Source: Bacteroidota bacterium (GTDB lineage Bacteria > Bacteroidota > Bacteroidia > UKL13-3). From it: 64,000 nucleotides of DNA. The stretch covers positions 91,738-155,737 of the forward strand of contig CANHVU010000005.1 of NCBI GenBank assembly GCA_947464275.1, read 5' to 3'. The position numbers and the translations under genes are program-made. Positions 33,673-42,991 of this stretch are shown piece by piece. The notes beneath the pieces were generated by a model. It saw only the letters and a program-made list of their open reading frames with translations. It was not told where the DNA came from and ran no database searches. Within the stretch, counting starts at the first letter, position 1. The number at the start of each line of letters is the position of its first letter.

Positions 33673-35130
33673 TTAATTCTCAGCCAATTTTTTGCTTTCA
33701 TCTGCCAAAAACTCAACATCTAATTTATTCGATATGGTTAAATACACCATACAAATATACATGATAGGTCCCATAGGCGATTGTCCGAAGATGGGATTTG
33801 CCAAACTAGCGATAATAATTCCTATAAATCCACCATAAACCGCAATCATTTTATAACGCAAATCTGGACTACGAAGTTTATAAATATTTTCAAAACCCAC
33901 CACCAACACATATGATAAACCAAGTAAATGCAGGAATAAACCAACAATACCACTCTGTGCCCAAATAGATACGAACCAACTATCAGTAGGTAAACTAGCC
34001 AACACAGATCCTGGATAAAAACGAATACCAAAAACATCGGTAGTACCAACCCCAGCACCAAAAGGTTTATTTGTAAGATAATTACTAATTAATTCCTGAT
34101 TCTTTAATCGAACCATCAAAGAAGCTTCTTTCGGATCCAGCGCTGTTCTAATCCTAAAAATTTGATAGTTACTACTACCAATATTTGTAAATTTCAGGAA
34201 TGAAAATAATATTATACCAATTACTAATCCATAAATTAAAGTTGTAAATCGTTTAATCAAAATCAAATAAAACAAAAACCCGAAAATTAATATAAATACT
34301 GGACCGCGAGAACCTGAAATAGAGAATCCTAAAAAAGTAAAAAATGCAATCGCAAGAAAAGTGAACCTTCGTTTTCTAGAATAAGGTCCAAAGCTTAAAA
34401 TAAAAGTTATAAATGAAACAAACGCCATTGTAGCTCCAAATTGACCCGCATCAGAATAAAATGAAAACGCTCTTAACTGACCATTTAAAATATGGGTTAC
34501 ATTTCCACCATCAGCAAGCCATCTTGCTTCAAAAGCATCTGTTCCTAAAATAATTTGCTTAAAACCCCAAAAAGTACTTATTACAGCCCAAACTATGAGT
34601 AATTTCAAGAAATTATTAAAATCCTTTTTACTATCCATATAAAGCAATACTAATGGTATAACCTGAATAGAATAAAGAGAAATACCACGAATACCATATA
34701 TTAAGGATTGGATTTTACCAAGTTCTGGATTCACCACCAAAAATATTGTATAAATAAACCAAATTAATGTAACATAAAATACACCTTGTTTTAATTTAGC
34801 AGCACTTTCCCATTTAATATTAATCAACATGGAAAGAGTAGTTAAAAATAAAATAAAATCTACCCCTAATCCAAGTGGAATATTAGGAATATAACGGGCT
34901 AAACCATTTGAGAAAAAACTATAATTAATATAAGCTAAAATACCAAAATAAGGATTTATAAATACTAAAATTACAAATCCAAAAACCAATGGAATTGAAA
35001 TTGCAATTAGGCCTATTGTTGAATCTCCTGTAGAAATTAACATGGCAAGTAAAGCTCCCACAATTAGCATAATAAAGCCAATACTGTAATTTGCCACACT
35101 AGCATTTAAGGTATTTGTTTGCGGTCTCAT
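33673..35130 (-). CDS. Wzy/O-antigen ligase-like membrane protein
   Basis: A 485-residue polytopic protein with about twelve hydrophobic segments and a large outer loop near residues 330-390, as in Wzy polymerases and WaaL ligases. The loop contains RTALDPKEASLMVRL and NKPFGAGVGTTDVFGIRF, plus GSVLASLPTDSWFVSIWAQSG, a common motif of the O-antigen ligase (Wzy_C) family. Context next to Wzx- and Wzz-like genes favours polymerisation of an exopolysaccharide repeat at the periplasmic face. The gene begins 3 bp after the flippase stop. Confidence 0.88.
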   Translation of the reverse strand: MRPQTNTLNASVANYSIGFIMLIVGALLAMLISTGDSTIGLIAISIPLVFGFVILVFINPYFGILAYINYSFFSNGLARYIPNIPLGLGVDFILFLTTLSMLINIKWESAAKLKQGVFYVTLIWFIYTIFLVVNPELGKIQSLIYGIRGISLYSIQVIPLVLLYMDSKKDFNNFLKLLIVWAVISTFWGFKQIILGTDAFEARWLADGGNVTHILNGQLRAFSFYSDAGQFGATMAFVSFITFILSFGPYSRKRRFTFLAIAFFTFLGFSISGSRGPVFILIFGFLFYLILIKRFTTLIYGLVIGIILFSFLKFTNIGSSNYQIFRIRTALDPKEASLMVRLKNQELISNYLTNKPFGAGVGTTDVFGIRFYPGSVLASLPTDSWFVSIWAQSGIVGLFLHLLGLSYVLVVGFENIYKLRSPDLRYKMIAVYGGFIGIIIASLANPIFGQSPMGPIMYICMVYLTISNKLDVEFLADESKKLAEN

Positions 35131-35133
35131 TTA

Positions 35134-36468
35134 TTAAATATTATTATGTGTTATAGTTTTAAATTTAAATACAAACTCTTGAAATCCTAACTTAAAAACA
35201 TTAAGAAAACTAACTTCAATATGTTTGTTTAATAAGTACATTCCATAAATTACACCCGTGGCAAAAGTAAATGTACTAACAATTGCAACCGATTCTAATG
35301 TTCCAAATAAATAAAGGCAAACAATATCACCAATTACATTTACCGATAACATTAGTATTACTTTTATGAAATTTAGCCTTGGTTTATTAATTATATCTAG
35401 CATAACTCCACTAAGTTTATCAATTGGCGTAAGTGCGGTATAAATAGAAAACAATTTTAAAAGTAAGGCGGCATCTTTGTACTGATTTCCTGCTAAAACA
35501 ATTACAATTTGTTCTGCAAATACAAAACTAATTATAGAAAGAGGAAATAGTAATAAAAATAAAAAGCCCGTTTTTCTTTCAAATTCTTTTTTTAACAAAA
35601 CCATATTCCCACTTGCATATATAGTTGACAACGCAGGCATATTGGTAATTGCAAAACTCCTTATCACCAAATCAAATACATCTACAACCCTTGAAGGAAC
35701 ATTATAGGTAGCTACCGCAACTGTTCCTAAAAACTTTCCTATTAAAAATGAATCAGAGCCTTTAAGCAAATTTGAACCAACTAAGGTTCCCATACTGAAT
35801 TTTCCAAATTGAAACAGTTCTTTTAAACCAGCATTTGTTCTATTTTTAAAATAATTTATACCAGTCCAACCATTAAAGAAACAAATAAATGTTGTAAACA
35901 ATTGTGCAAGTGAATATGCAATTAGTATAGAAACAATTTTATCAAAACTAAAAAACAATAAGAAAACAATTGCAAGAACTATGAATAACATCTGATTGTA
36001 AATACGAGCTAAACTCATTTGAAAAATCCGAAGTTCTGCGTTTAATAGCCATGTAGCAAAATTAAATGGTAAAGAAAAAATAGAAATAATTAGTAACCAA
36101 AAAAAGAATGAATGATAATTAGGTAATATATCAAATAGAAAAAATATACCATAAATTACTCCAATTATTAGTGCATAAGCAGCGTTAACATACATTGATA
36201 AATGCCATGATGAACCAATTACTTGATATCGTTCTTTATTATCAACCGCTTGAGTATAATTCTTTATAAATGCATTAAGAACCATACCGGTTCTTAATGT
36301 GTCAAAAATGCCATATATGGTTAAAAAAATTATCCAAATTCCAAACTCTTGTTTACTGGTATATCTGGCTAATAAAGCAAATGAAAGTAACCCAAGTAAA
36401 GCACTTACACCATTACCAAGTAATGATATAAAACTTTTACTTTTAAGTAAACTTATGAGTCCTTTCAT
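35134..36468 (-). CDS. Wzx-type polysaccharide flippase
   Basis: A 444-residue polytopic protein of the MOP/PST superfamily with about twelve hydrophobic helices. Features are SLLGNGVSALLGLLSFALLARYTSKQEFGIWI at the start (family-typical), LKELFQFGKFSMGTLVGSNLL near residue 213, and DSFLIGKFLGTVAVATYNVPSR near 237. Such proteins flip undecaprenyl-linked repeat units across the inner membrane. It lies between the Wzc-like and Wzy-like genes, spaced 21 and 3 bp, in the same operon. Confidence 0.9.
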   Translation of the reverse strand: MKGLISLLKSKSFISLLGNGVSALLGLLSFALLARYTSKQEFGIWIIFLTIYGIFDTLRTGMVLNAFIKNYTQAVDNKERYQVIGSSWHLSMYVNAAYALIIGVIYGIFFLFDILPNYHSFFFWLLIISIFSLPFNFATWLLNAELRIFQMSLARIYNQMLFIVLAIVFLLFFSFDKIVSILIAYSLAQLFTTFICFFNGWTGINYFKNRTNAGLKELFQFGKFSMGTLVGSNLLKGSDSFLIGKFLGTVAVATYNVPSRVVDVFDLVIRSFAITNMPALSTIYASGNMVLLKKEFERKTGFLFLLLFPLSIISFVFAEQIVIVLAGNQYKDAALLLKLFSIYTALTPIDKLSGVMLDIINKPRLNFIKVILMLSVNVIGDIVCLYLFGTLESVAIVSTFTFATGVIYGMYLLNKHIEVSFLNVFKLGFQEFVFKFKTITHNNI

Positions 36469-36489
36469 TTGATATTACTATAAAAATCA

Positions 36490-38673
36490 TTAAGCTTTAA
36501 CTAAAGCACTTTTAACGCTTCCAACCGATTTGCGGGGTGCTTCACCAACAACACTTACTAAGTTTTCAGGTGCTACATAATTTAACCAAACCATAATTTT
36601 GTTTGAATTATCGGTAGCTTTTTGAAATAAATTTAGCATATATTTATCAGAACTAGCCCAAGGTCTTCTACTGTCTAACATTAATAATGAAAGTTTTGAA
36701 TTCTTTATTAATTGATTAGGAATTGCATTGACACTTATTGCTGGTACTTCTAAAATAATAAAGTTATAAGCTTCTTTATTTACTCTAGAAAACTCCGGTA
36801 ATAAATTTTGCTCAGATTTTGCACTAAATAATTTACTTGTTACATCATATCTAATAGCTCTAAATCTTCTATCTTCTGTTTCAACATCATCTACTCTTTC
36901 ATCATTGGTTATGAACAAAACAGAGTAATCTAAACTATAAAGTTTTTCAGCTAGCTTATTTGCTGCATAAGTTTTACCTTCTTGCTCTCTATTACTAATT
37001 ATTGTAATCAGGTAATTATTTATAGGTTCAGAACTGCTTTCTAACTCAATCTTTAAATTAGAAACAGCAAAATCTAAAAGTGTATTTTCTAATCTTGCGC
37101 TTGTTAAATCACCTTCATTAGTAACTGGTAATGCACTAAATAATTTTAGCCCTGTTAACTCTTCGGCTCTTGCAGTATCCTTAATTGAAGAGTCTAAAAC
37201 TTCACGAGCAACAAAGTAGGTAAGCAATAAGAAAAATGCTGCTAAAAACGAAACCACAATTAATAATAAGCGTCTGCTTGGTAATGGTTTTGTTGGAAAT
37301 GAAGGTGAGTCCATAACCTGTAAACTATTACTCATCTCTATATTTTGTTGACGTAATTTAGCCAAATGTAAACCATGTAAAATTTCTAAATACTGTTTTT
37401 CAGCCACATCAATTTCACGCTCCAATCTACTCATTTGCATTCCAAGAGGAGAAAACTCAGTATATTGACGGTCAAATTCTTTTCTTCTATCAACATGAAC
37501 TTTTAAACGAGCTTCAGATTCATCGGCAGCTAAAGTTTCACTTAACCATTTGTTCAACATATTATCTTGAGGAACAGATTCAATGGTATTGTTTAAACTG
37601 TAGTATTGTAATACATATAATTGTATTTCTTTTTTTAGATTATTAACTCTGTTTAAAATTGGAACAATTTGATTAGTTGGATTACCATAAATTTTTGCTC
37701 TTTCTAATTGTTCATTCGCTTCACCCAATTCTTTACGTAATTTATTAAGTGCAGCATTATTTTTTAATAATATTTCTCTACTTTCTAACTTATCTTCTAA
37801 TCGAGCAATTGCCTTTTTGCTAGCTTCATAATTAGATAATTCTTTGTAGTAGTCAGTTTCATTCGTTTCTTTTTCTTCCGCTAAAAACTTAGTTTGTTCA
37901 TTGTAATTAATAATTTTATTTCTTACACCGAAGTCTTTTAATTTGTTTTCAGAATTATTCAAATCAGCAGCAGCTTCTTTAAGTCTGGCCTCAAACCATT
38001 TTACAACATTGATAGTTTCAGAACCTTTTAAATATTTAAATTTAGAAATAAAAGTTTCAGACAAAAACTTAACGGTCCAAACAGCCACGCCTGGATCATT
38101 TGATTTGAATGATAAATCAACGAAATCGGAAGCTTGCTTTCTTTCAACAGTTAAATTAGAATTAATTACCTCTATACTATAAAAACCTTTATTATTATTA
38201 ATCATTTGAGCAATGATATTATCTCCGCTTGAATGAAGTTCTTTCATTATTTTTTCAGCTGTTTCAGCCTCGTTTTTACCGATTAAGGTATTTCTTTCAT
38301 CATGCGGTATTTGTTTTGCCAAAATATCAAAACCTTCTTGCCCTAAAGTTGAAAGTTCAGGCTCTTGCAACATTAAATGTTTGGCAAGCAATTTTACTGA
38401 AACCTCTTCCAATGTTTGGCGAGAACGAATGGTAACCATTAAGTTATCAAATGCGTTATTAATAGCAAAATAATCAAATGTTGATCCTGCTCCTTCGCCT
38501 GTATTAGCTAAATTAAAGCCTGAAGCAATACCAGTATAAACACTAGCACCCGAAACATATTCTTTAGGTAGTTTTGCTGTAAAAAAGTAAACTAGCACAG
38601 CAACTAAAGAAGGAAATAAAATTAACCATTTAAGTTTCTTTCCTATTATTCGCGAAAATTGTGAAAAATTCAT
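36490..38673 (-). CDS. Wzc/GumC-like polysaccharide co-polymerase with degenerate BY-kinase domain
   Basis: A 727-residue inner-membrane protein. In order: cytoplasmic start, membrane span 1 (about residues 17-33), Wzz-like periplasmic region with long coiled coil (225-440), the proline-rich FPTKPLPSRR before membrane span 2 (about 468-488), and a cytoplasmic ATPase-like domain. That domain has SNREQEGKT at 560-568 where active bacterial tyrosine kinases have a Walker A with PGEGKS/T, a FITNDE sequence near 587-591 in place of the LLIDxD Walker A', and no C-terminal tyrosine cluster. It probably controls polysaccharide chain length and export but its kinase activity is doubtful. It precedes the Wzx gene by 21 bp. 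Confidence 0.88.
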   Translation of the reverse strand: MNFSQFSRIIGKKLKWLILFPSLVAVLVYFFTAKLPKEYVSGASVYTGIASGFNLANTGEGAGSTFDYFAINNAFDNLMVTIRSRQTLEEVSVKLLAKHLMLQEPELSTLGQEGFDILAKQIPHDERNTLIGKNEAETAEKIMKELHSSGDNIIAQMINNNKGFYSIEVINSNLTVERKQASDFVDLSFKSNDPGVAVWTVKFLSETFISKFKYLKGSETINVVKWFEARLKEAAADLNNSENKLKDFGVRNKIINYNEQTKFLAEEKETNETDYYKELSNYEASKKAIARLEDKLESREILLKNNAALNKLRKELGEANEQLERAKIYGNPTNQIVPILNRVNNLKKEIQLYVLQYYSLNNTIESVPQDNMLNKWLSETLAADESEARLKVHVDRRKEFDRQYTEFSPLGMQMSRLEREIDVAEKQYLEILHGLHLAKLRQQNIEMSNSLQVMDSPSFPTKPLPSRRLLLIVVSFLAAFFLLLTYFVAREVLDSSIKDTARAEELTGLKLFSALPVTNEGDLTSARLENTLLDFAVSNLKIELESSSEPINNYLITIISNREQEGKTYAANKLAEKLYSLDYSVLFITNDERVDDVETEDRRFRAIRYDVTSKLFSAKSEQNLLPEFSRVNKEAYNFIILEVPAISVNAIPNQLIKNSKLSLLMLDSRRPWASSDKYMLNLFQKATDNSNKIMVWLNYVAPENLVSVVGEAPRKSVGSVKSALVKA

Positions 38674-38712
38674 ATTATTAAATTTTGTGTTTTTTTATCA
38701 ATAAATACTAAA

Positions 38713-39450
38713 CTATTTGCGTTTTAAGTCATGTAATTTTACGCCTAAAATCACTTGTAATCTTTCATAATAATTGGTGTATAACCTTCTAGCATCTTCT
38801 TGTGCCGCAACCGCAATTGCATAAACGTTCTTTTGACGAGCGTATTCACCAATTTTAATAACACCTTCTTTGTATTCTTTTTCAGCTACTGCACATGCTA
38901 CTTGCTGTACAAATAAATCCTCATTACGAGCTGTAAAAATACGTTGTGCTCCAACTAAGTTTGTGTAGTAATCCGCTACATCTTTCTTATAATTGAATGC
39001 CTCAACATCTTTTTTATGTTTAGCTACTTCCCATGCTTCACGTGCTTGACCTACCCTACCTTTGTATCCAAGGTAATCAAACATGTTTAACCTTAAATCA
39101 ACACCAAATCTATAACCTTCTAATAAGGTTACATTTTGACCTTGACTGGTTAACGGACCAGAGAAAAAAGGTAAATTACCCCATGAATAATTATAGAAAA
39201 CACCTAAGCCTTGTGTCCAAATTCTTTTCACATAATGCATATTCCAATAGTATGAATTAGCTTGTGCTTGCTCTAATCTCTGAAGTGGATTATTCCTTAA
39301 TCCAATAATATAAAGAGAATCGAGAGGTGGTAAATATTCCTCAATATTCATCTTTGGATCAATTATGCTATCAATTTTTTGTTGAGCAACAGCACCGTGT
39401 CCTAGAAGAACTAATTGAATTACCACAAAAAAATTAAATATCTTTTTCAT
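38713..39450 (-). CDS. TolC-like protein of half length, first gene of the polysaccharide operon
   Basis: A 245-residue protein with a signal peptide (MKKIFNFFVVIQLVLLGHGAVAQ). It continues with YIIGLRNNPLQRLEQAQAN and a helical, Ala/Asp-rich region (KDVADYYTNLVGAQRIFTARNEDLF, YKEGVIKIGEYARQKN) plus ending LQVILGVKLHDLKR, all typical of one half of TolC outer-membrane efflux proteins. Classical TolC proteins have two such repeats (about 430-480 residues), so this is half-sized. Its place at the head of the operon suggests a role in export, standing where a Wza (OPX) gene is usual. The start codon is ATG 39450. Confidence 0.75.
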   Translation of the reverse strand: MKKIFNFFVVIQLVLLGHGAVAQQKIDSIIDPKMNIEEYLPPLDSLYIIGLRNNPLQRLEQAQANSYYWNMHYVKRIWTQGLGVFYNYSWGNLPFFSGPLTSQGQNVTLLEGYRFGVDLRLNMFDYLGYKGRVGQAREAWEVAKHKKDVEAFNYKKDVADYYTNLVGAQRIFTARNEDLFVQQVACAVAEKEYKEGVIKIGEYARQKNVYAIAVAAQEDARRLYTNYYERLQVILGVKLHDLKRK

Positions 39451-39633
39451 CGGTTGGGTTAATTTAATATTTTGTACATTTATCGTTGGTTCAAATTAAA
39501 CTTATAATTGGTTACAATATTTTTGCAGTTATTTACATAAAGGATAGTAATGTCTATTTTATTAAAACGTTGATTATTTAATATTTTATTATTCATTTGA
39601 ATTCATAAACTTGTAATAAGAATAAAAGACGTT

Positions 39634-40836
39634 ATGACATTAGTAAAAGGAAGAGACATAATAGTTGTTGGTCTTCAGGCATTAGACAGCGAAATAGGCA
39701 GTAATTGCATAAATATTGCATATGAATTTGCCAAACATAATAGGGTATTATATGTTAATTATCCACTTGATAGAAATACTATTAAACTTGATTCGAAGCA
39801 ACCTTTAATTGCAAAAAGAATTAATATGATAAAGAATAGAGAAGACAATTTATTAACAGTAAATGATAACTTATGGGAGTTCTACCCAACCTGTATTTTA
39901 GAAAGTGCCAATTGGCTTCCTTCCACTTTTTTGTTCAGATTAGTAAATAAAATTAATAATAATAGACTAGCCAACGAGATAAAAAAAGCTATAACTAAAC
40001 TGAATTTTAAAGACTATATTCTATTTAATGATAGTGATATGTTCAGAAGTTTTCATTTACCTGAAATGCTTAAACCAAAATTGAGTGTTTACTATACCAG
40101 GGATAATATGATGAGCGTTCCATATTGGTATAAACATGGCCATATTTTAGAACCTGAGTTATTTGCAAAAAGCGATATTGTTACTGCTAACTCCACTTAC
40201 CTTGCAGATATTGCAAAAAAACATAATTCAAATAGTTTTTATGTGGGACAAGGTTGCGAAACTGAAGCCTTTGATTTATCTAAAATAACTTCTGCACCAA
40301 GCGATATTGAAAATATAAAAAGACCCATTATTGGTTATATTGGAGCATTGTACAAATTAAGACTTGATTTAGATTTAATTGAACATATTGCAAAATCAAA
40401 ACCTGAATGGAATATTGTATTGATTGGTCCCGAAGACGATGCATTTAAAAAATCACCTTTGCACAAATTATCAAATGTTCATTTTTTAGGTTTAAAGGAT
40501 TCAAAAGAATTACCTTCCTATTTAGCTTGTTTTGATGTTGCAATTAATCCCCAAATATTAAATGAAGTAACTATAGGAAACTATCCTCGCAAAATTGATG
40601 AGTACTTAGCAATGGGCAAACCAACAGTAGCCACAGAAACCAAGGCAATGAGTATTTTTAAAGACCATACTTATTTGGGTAAAACAAAGGAAGATTATAT
40701 TGATTTAATTGAAAAAGCATTAGAAGAAAATACCGAACAAAAACAACAAGAAAGAATTTCATTTGCTCGCTCACATACATGGGAAAATAGTGTTGCTGAA
40801 ATATACAAAGCCATGCTTTCAACAAATAAACTTTAA
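39634..40836 (+). CDS. Glycosyltransferase (GT4/GT1-like)
   Basis: A 400-residue GT-B-fold protein transcribed away from the operon. It contains DIIVVGLQALDSEIGSNC at the start, SVYYTRDNMMSVPYW near residue 151, IIGYIGALYKLRLDLDLIEH near 233, and NVHFLGLKDSKELPSYLACFDVAI near 280, followed by PRKIDEYLAMGKPTVAT near 319, an E-rich site typical of family-1 transferases. The N-terminal half is divergent, so the subfamily is unclear. The gene is followed after 28 bp by a hexapeptide acyltransferase, and both probably act on the same surface glycan. Confidence 0.82.
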   Translation: MTLVKGRDIIVVGLQALDSEIGSNCINIAYEFAKHNRVLYVNYPLDRNTIKLDSKQPLIAKRINMIKNREDNLLTVNDNLWEFYPTCILESANWLPSTFLFRLVNKINNNRLANEIKKAITKLNFKDYILFNDSDMFRSFHLPEMLKPKLSVYYTRDNMMSVPYWYKHGHILEPELFAKSDIVTANSTYLADIAKKHNSNSFYVGQGCETEAFDLSKITSAPSDIENIKRPIIGYIGALYKLRLDLDLIEHIAKSKPEWNIVLIGPEDDAFKKSPLHKLSNVHFLGLKDSKELPSYLACFDVAINPQILNEVTIGNYPRKIDEYLAMGKPTVATETKAMSIFKDHTYLGKTKEDYIDLIEKALEENTEQKQQERISFARSHTWENSVAEIYKAMLSTNKL

Positions 40837-40864
40837 TATTTTTATTCAAATAATTCTTTAAAAC

Positions 40865-41479
40865 ATGTCAATTGTTAATACCATTAAAAGTAATCCTAAT
40901 TTAAAAAAATTAGTTCATTATATGCTTATTCCAAAAGGACAAGCAAGACCAAGAACTTGGGTAAAGTGGTTTGTAAATCCATTTATTCATAAAAAAGGAA
41001 AGGGTTCTACCATTCGAAGGATGACAAGGATAGATGTATTGCCTTTTAATCCTTTTGAGTTAGGCGAAAATTCAACTATTGAAGATTTCAGCACCGTTAA
41101 TAATGGTGTAGGTGCAGTAATTATTGGTAATGGAGTTCGAATTGGTATGAGCAACGTAGTTATTGGTCCAGTGCAAATTGGTAACAATGTTATTTTTGCT
41201 CAAAACATAGTTACTAGTGGTTTGAACCATGGTTATGAAGATATCCATACTCCTATTTGTAAGCAACCAACCTCAACAGCTAAAATCACTGTAGAAGACG
41301 ATTGTTGGATTGGCGCTAATGCAGTACTTACGGCTGGCGTTACCGTTGGAAAACATAGTGTTATTGCTGCTGGTGCAGTGGTTACTAAAAGTATTCCTCC
41401 ATTTTCTATTGCTGTTGGTAATCCTGCTAGAGTTATTAAACAATATAATTTTGAAACAAATCAATGGACGAAAGTTTAA
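40865..41479 (+). CDS. Left-handed beta-helix (hexapeptide) acyltransferase
   Basis: A 204-residue protein with hexapeptide repeats from about residue 70 to 170 (IIGNGVRIGMSNVVIGPVQI, VTSGLNHGYEDI, ITVEDDCWIGANAVLTAGV, AAGAVVTKSIPPFSIAVGNP). These form the left-handed beta-helix of the acetyltransferases CysE/WcaB/NodL type. The catalytic histidine is probably that in GLNHGYED. It likely O-acetylates a sugar of the polysaccharide made by the neighbouring genes. The 28-bp spacing to the upstream transferase gene supports co-transcription. Confidence 0.88.
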   Translation: MSIVNTIKSNPNLKKLVHYMLIPKGQARPRTWVKWFVNPFIHKKGKGSTIRRMTRIDVLPFNPFELGENSTIEDFSTVNNGVGAVIIGNGVRIGMSNVVIGPVQIGNNVIFAQNIVTSGLNHGYEDIHTPICKQPTSTAKITVEDDCWIGANAVLTAGVTVGKHSVIAAGAVVTKSIPPFSIAVGNPARVIKQYNFETNQWTKV

Positions 41480-41514
41480 GAAATAAATTGTGAATTTTTC
41501 TCTTAAATCTCATA

Positions 41515-41543
41515 TTTCTGTCATTTTTTTATAAATATCTTTG
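41515..41543 (+). promoter_or_regulatory. Promoter-like site for the cytochrome c gene
   Basis: TATCTTTG at 41536-41543 fits the TAnnTTTG -7 box, 24 bases before the ATG at 41567. TTTC at 41515-41518 is a poor -33 candidate 17 bases upstream. Confidence 0.4.
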
Positions 41544-41566
41544 TGACGTAATTAACAAAAAAAGGA

Positions 41567-41995
41567 ATGAAAAAAATATCAATTGTAATCGCATTTTCAG
41601 CGCTATTTGTAGCCGCATGTTCATCAGGAAATGATAATAATTCAACTGAAAGCAATAGTTCTACGAACAGTAATTCAACGGAAAATCAAACGCCTTCAGC
41701 TACAACACCCGAAAGCAATGCCAATGCTGAAATGGTACAAGTACCAGCCGAAATAAATGAATTATTAAATAAAAATACTTGTTTAAGTTGTCATGATGCC
41801 AATGACAAAGTAGTTGGTCCTCCTTATAAAGAAATTGCTAAACGCAATTACACACCTAAGCAAATTGTGGAACTTATTTACAAACCAAAACCTAGCAATT
41901 GGCCGGATTATCCTTCACCTATGATTGGTCTACCAAATGTGCCAAAAGAAGAAGCAATGAAAATTGCTGAATGGATAGTTTCATTGAATAAATAA
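41567..41995 (+). CDS. Lipoprotein c-type cytochrome
   Basis: A 142-residue periplasmic or surface lipoprotein. The signal sequence MKKISIVIAFSALFVAAC has a lipobox ending in C18, then a Ser/Asn/Thr-rich linker. A single heme c site, CLSCH at residues 72-76, is followed by KVVGPPYKEIAKR and the likely methionine ligand in SPMIGLP near 125. The length and motif order suit a monoheme cytochrome c (class I, c551/c5-like) anchored by lipid. It probably carries electrons in respiration; no oxidase gene is adjacent. It has a strong terminator 10 bases downstream. Confidence 0.92.
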   Translation: MKKISIVIAFSALFVAACSSGNDNNSTESNSSTNSNSTENQTPSATTPESNANAEMVQVPAEINELLNKNTCLSCHDANDKVVGPPYKEIAKRNYTPKQIVELIYKPKPSNWPDYPSPMIGLPNVPKEEAMKIAEWIVSLNK

Positions 41996-42005
41996 TCTTT
42001 AATAC

Positions 42006-42036
42006 AAAAAAGCAGCTACCAAATAGCTGCTTTTTT
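42006..42036 (+). terminator. Rho-independent terminator after cytochrome c gene
   Basis: AAAAAAGCAGCTA (42006-42018) and TAGCTGCTTTTTT (42024-42036) form a perfect 13-pair stem with a 5-base loop followed by T tract. Confidence 0.9.
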
Positions 42037-42122
42037 ATTTTAAAAAACTGACTATTATTCGTTATCTCAATCATTTATTGTTTTATTAAATTATACATTT
42101 GCTCCCCAATTTTTTATATAAA

Positions 42123-42902
42123 ATGAATAAATTATTTTTAGTGCTAAGTCTCCTATTGACTTCAATAAATAGTATATACAGTCAAAATAAAACTGTAACT
42201 ACAAAAAAAGGAACTGCCTATATTAGTTGGGGGTACAACCGTGAATCTTATTCTAACAGTGATATTCATTTTAAAAACACCACTACAGACAATTATGATT
42301 TTGTAATGATCAATGCTGCTGCACATGATAAATCGGGTTTTAGCGATGGGTTACAAAATTTTTTAGACGAAGATTTAACGATTCCTCAATACAACTTACA
42401 CATTGGATATTTATTTAATAATAAACGTAATTTAGGAATAGAATTAAGTTGGGACCATTTAAAATATGTGGTAAATGATAATGCTACCATGCATTTAAAA
42501 GGACAAATTAGAGGAAACTATATCGATAAAGACACCTTTGTAAATCCAAATTTTATTCATTTACAGCATACCAATGGCAACAATTATTTAATGCTGAATT
42601 TAGTTAAAAACTACCCTATTTATAAAAACAAATATTTTGATGTGGCCTTATTAGGAAAAATTGGTGCCGGTCCATTAGTTTCCTACAGCATATCTACCAT
42701 TTTAGGAAGCCATAATGGAGGAGCATTTAAAATACATGGATATGTAATTGGTACAAGTTTAGCAGCTAGAATAAACTTTTTAAAATACCTATTCATTCAG
42801 CCATCTTTTCAATACGCTTTTGCTGATTATATACGCACTGAAATAGGAAGAGATGGACAAGGAAATGCATCTCATACTTTTTATTCATATACACTTATGT
42901 AA
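42123..42902 (+). CDS. Predicted outer-membrane barrel protein
   Basis: A 259-residue protein with signal sequence (MNKLFLVLSLLLTSINSIYSQ) and alternating beta-strand segments (TAYISWGYNRESYS, NLGIELSWDHLKYVV, YLMLNLVKNYPIY, ARINFLKYLFIQPSFQYAFA) ending in HTFYSYTLM. This profile fits an OmpW/OmpA-like 8-strand barrel, though no family was identified. I choose ATG 42123; a TTG eight codons upstream is less likely. It stands between two terminator-bounded units. Confidence 0.65.
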   Translation: MNKLFLVLSLLLTSINSIYSQNKTVTTKKGTAYISWGYNRESYSNSDIHFKNTTTDNYDFVMINAAAHDKSGFSDGLQNFLDEDLTIPQYNLHIGYLFNNKRNLGIELSWDHLKYVVNDNATMHLKGQIRGNYIDKDTFVNPNFIHLQHTNGNNYLMLNLVKNYPIYKNKYFDVALLGKIGAGPLVSYSISTILGSHNGGAFKIHGYVIGTSLAARINFLKYLFIQPSFQYAFADYIRTEIGRDGQGNASHTFYSYTLM

Positions 42903-42991
42903 GAGGGTGGTTTTAGATTCAATGTTCCTTTTGGTAAATAAATAGTTTTTGCTTTTTTTATTATTCATAAAAAAACTTTAGCATTGTTACT

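Noticed and set aside
36490..38673. Active tyrosine kinase
   Set aside because: Walker A', and C-terminal tyrosines expected of BY-kinases are altered or missing, so I call only a co-polymerase with a degenerate domain.
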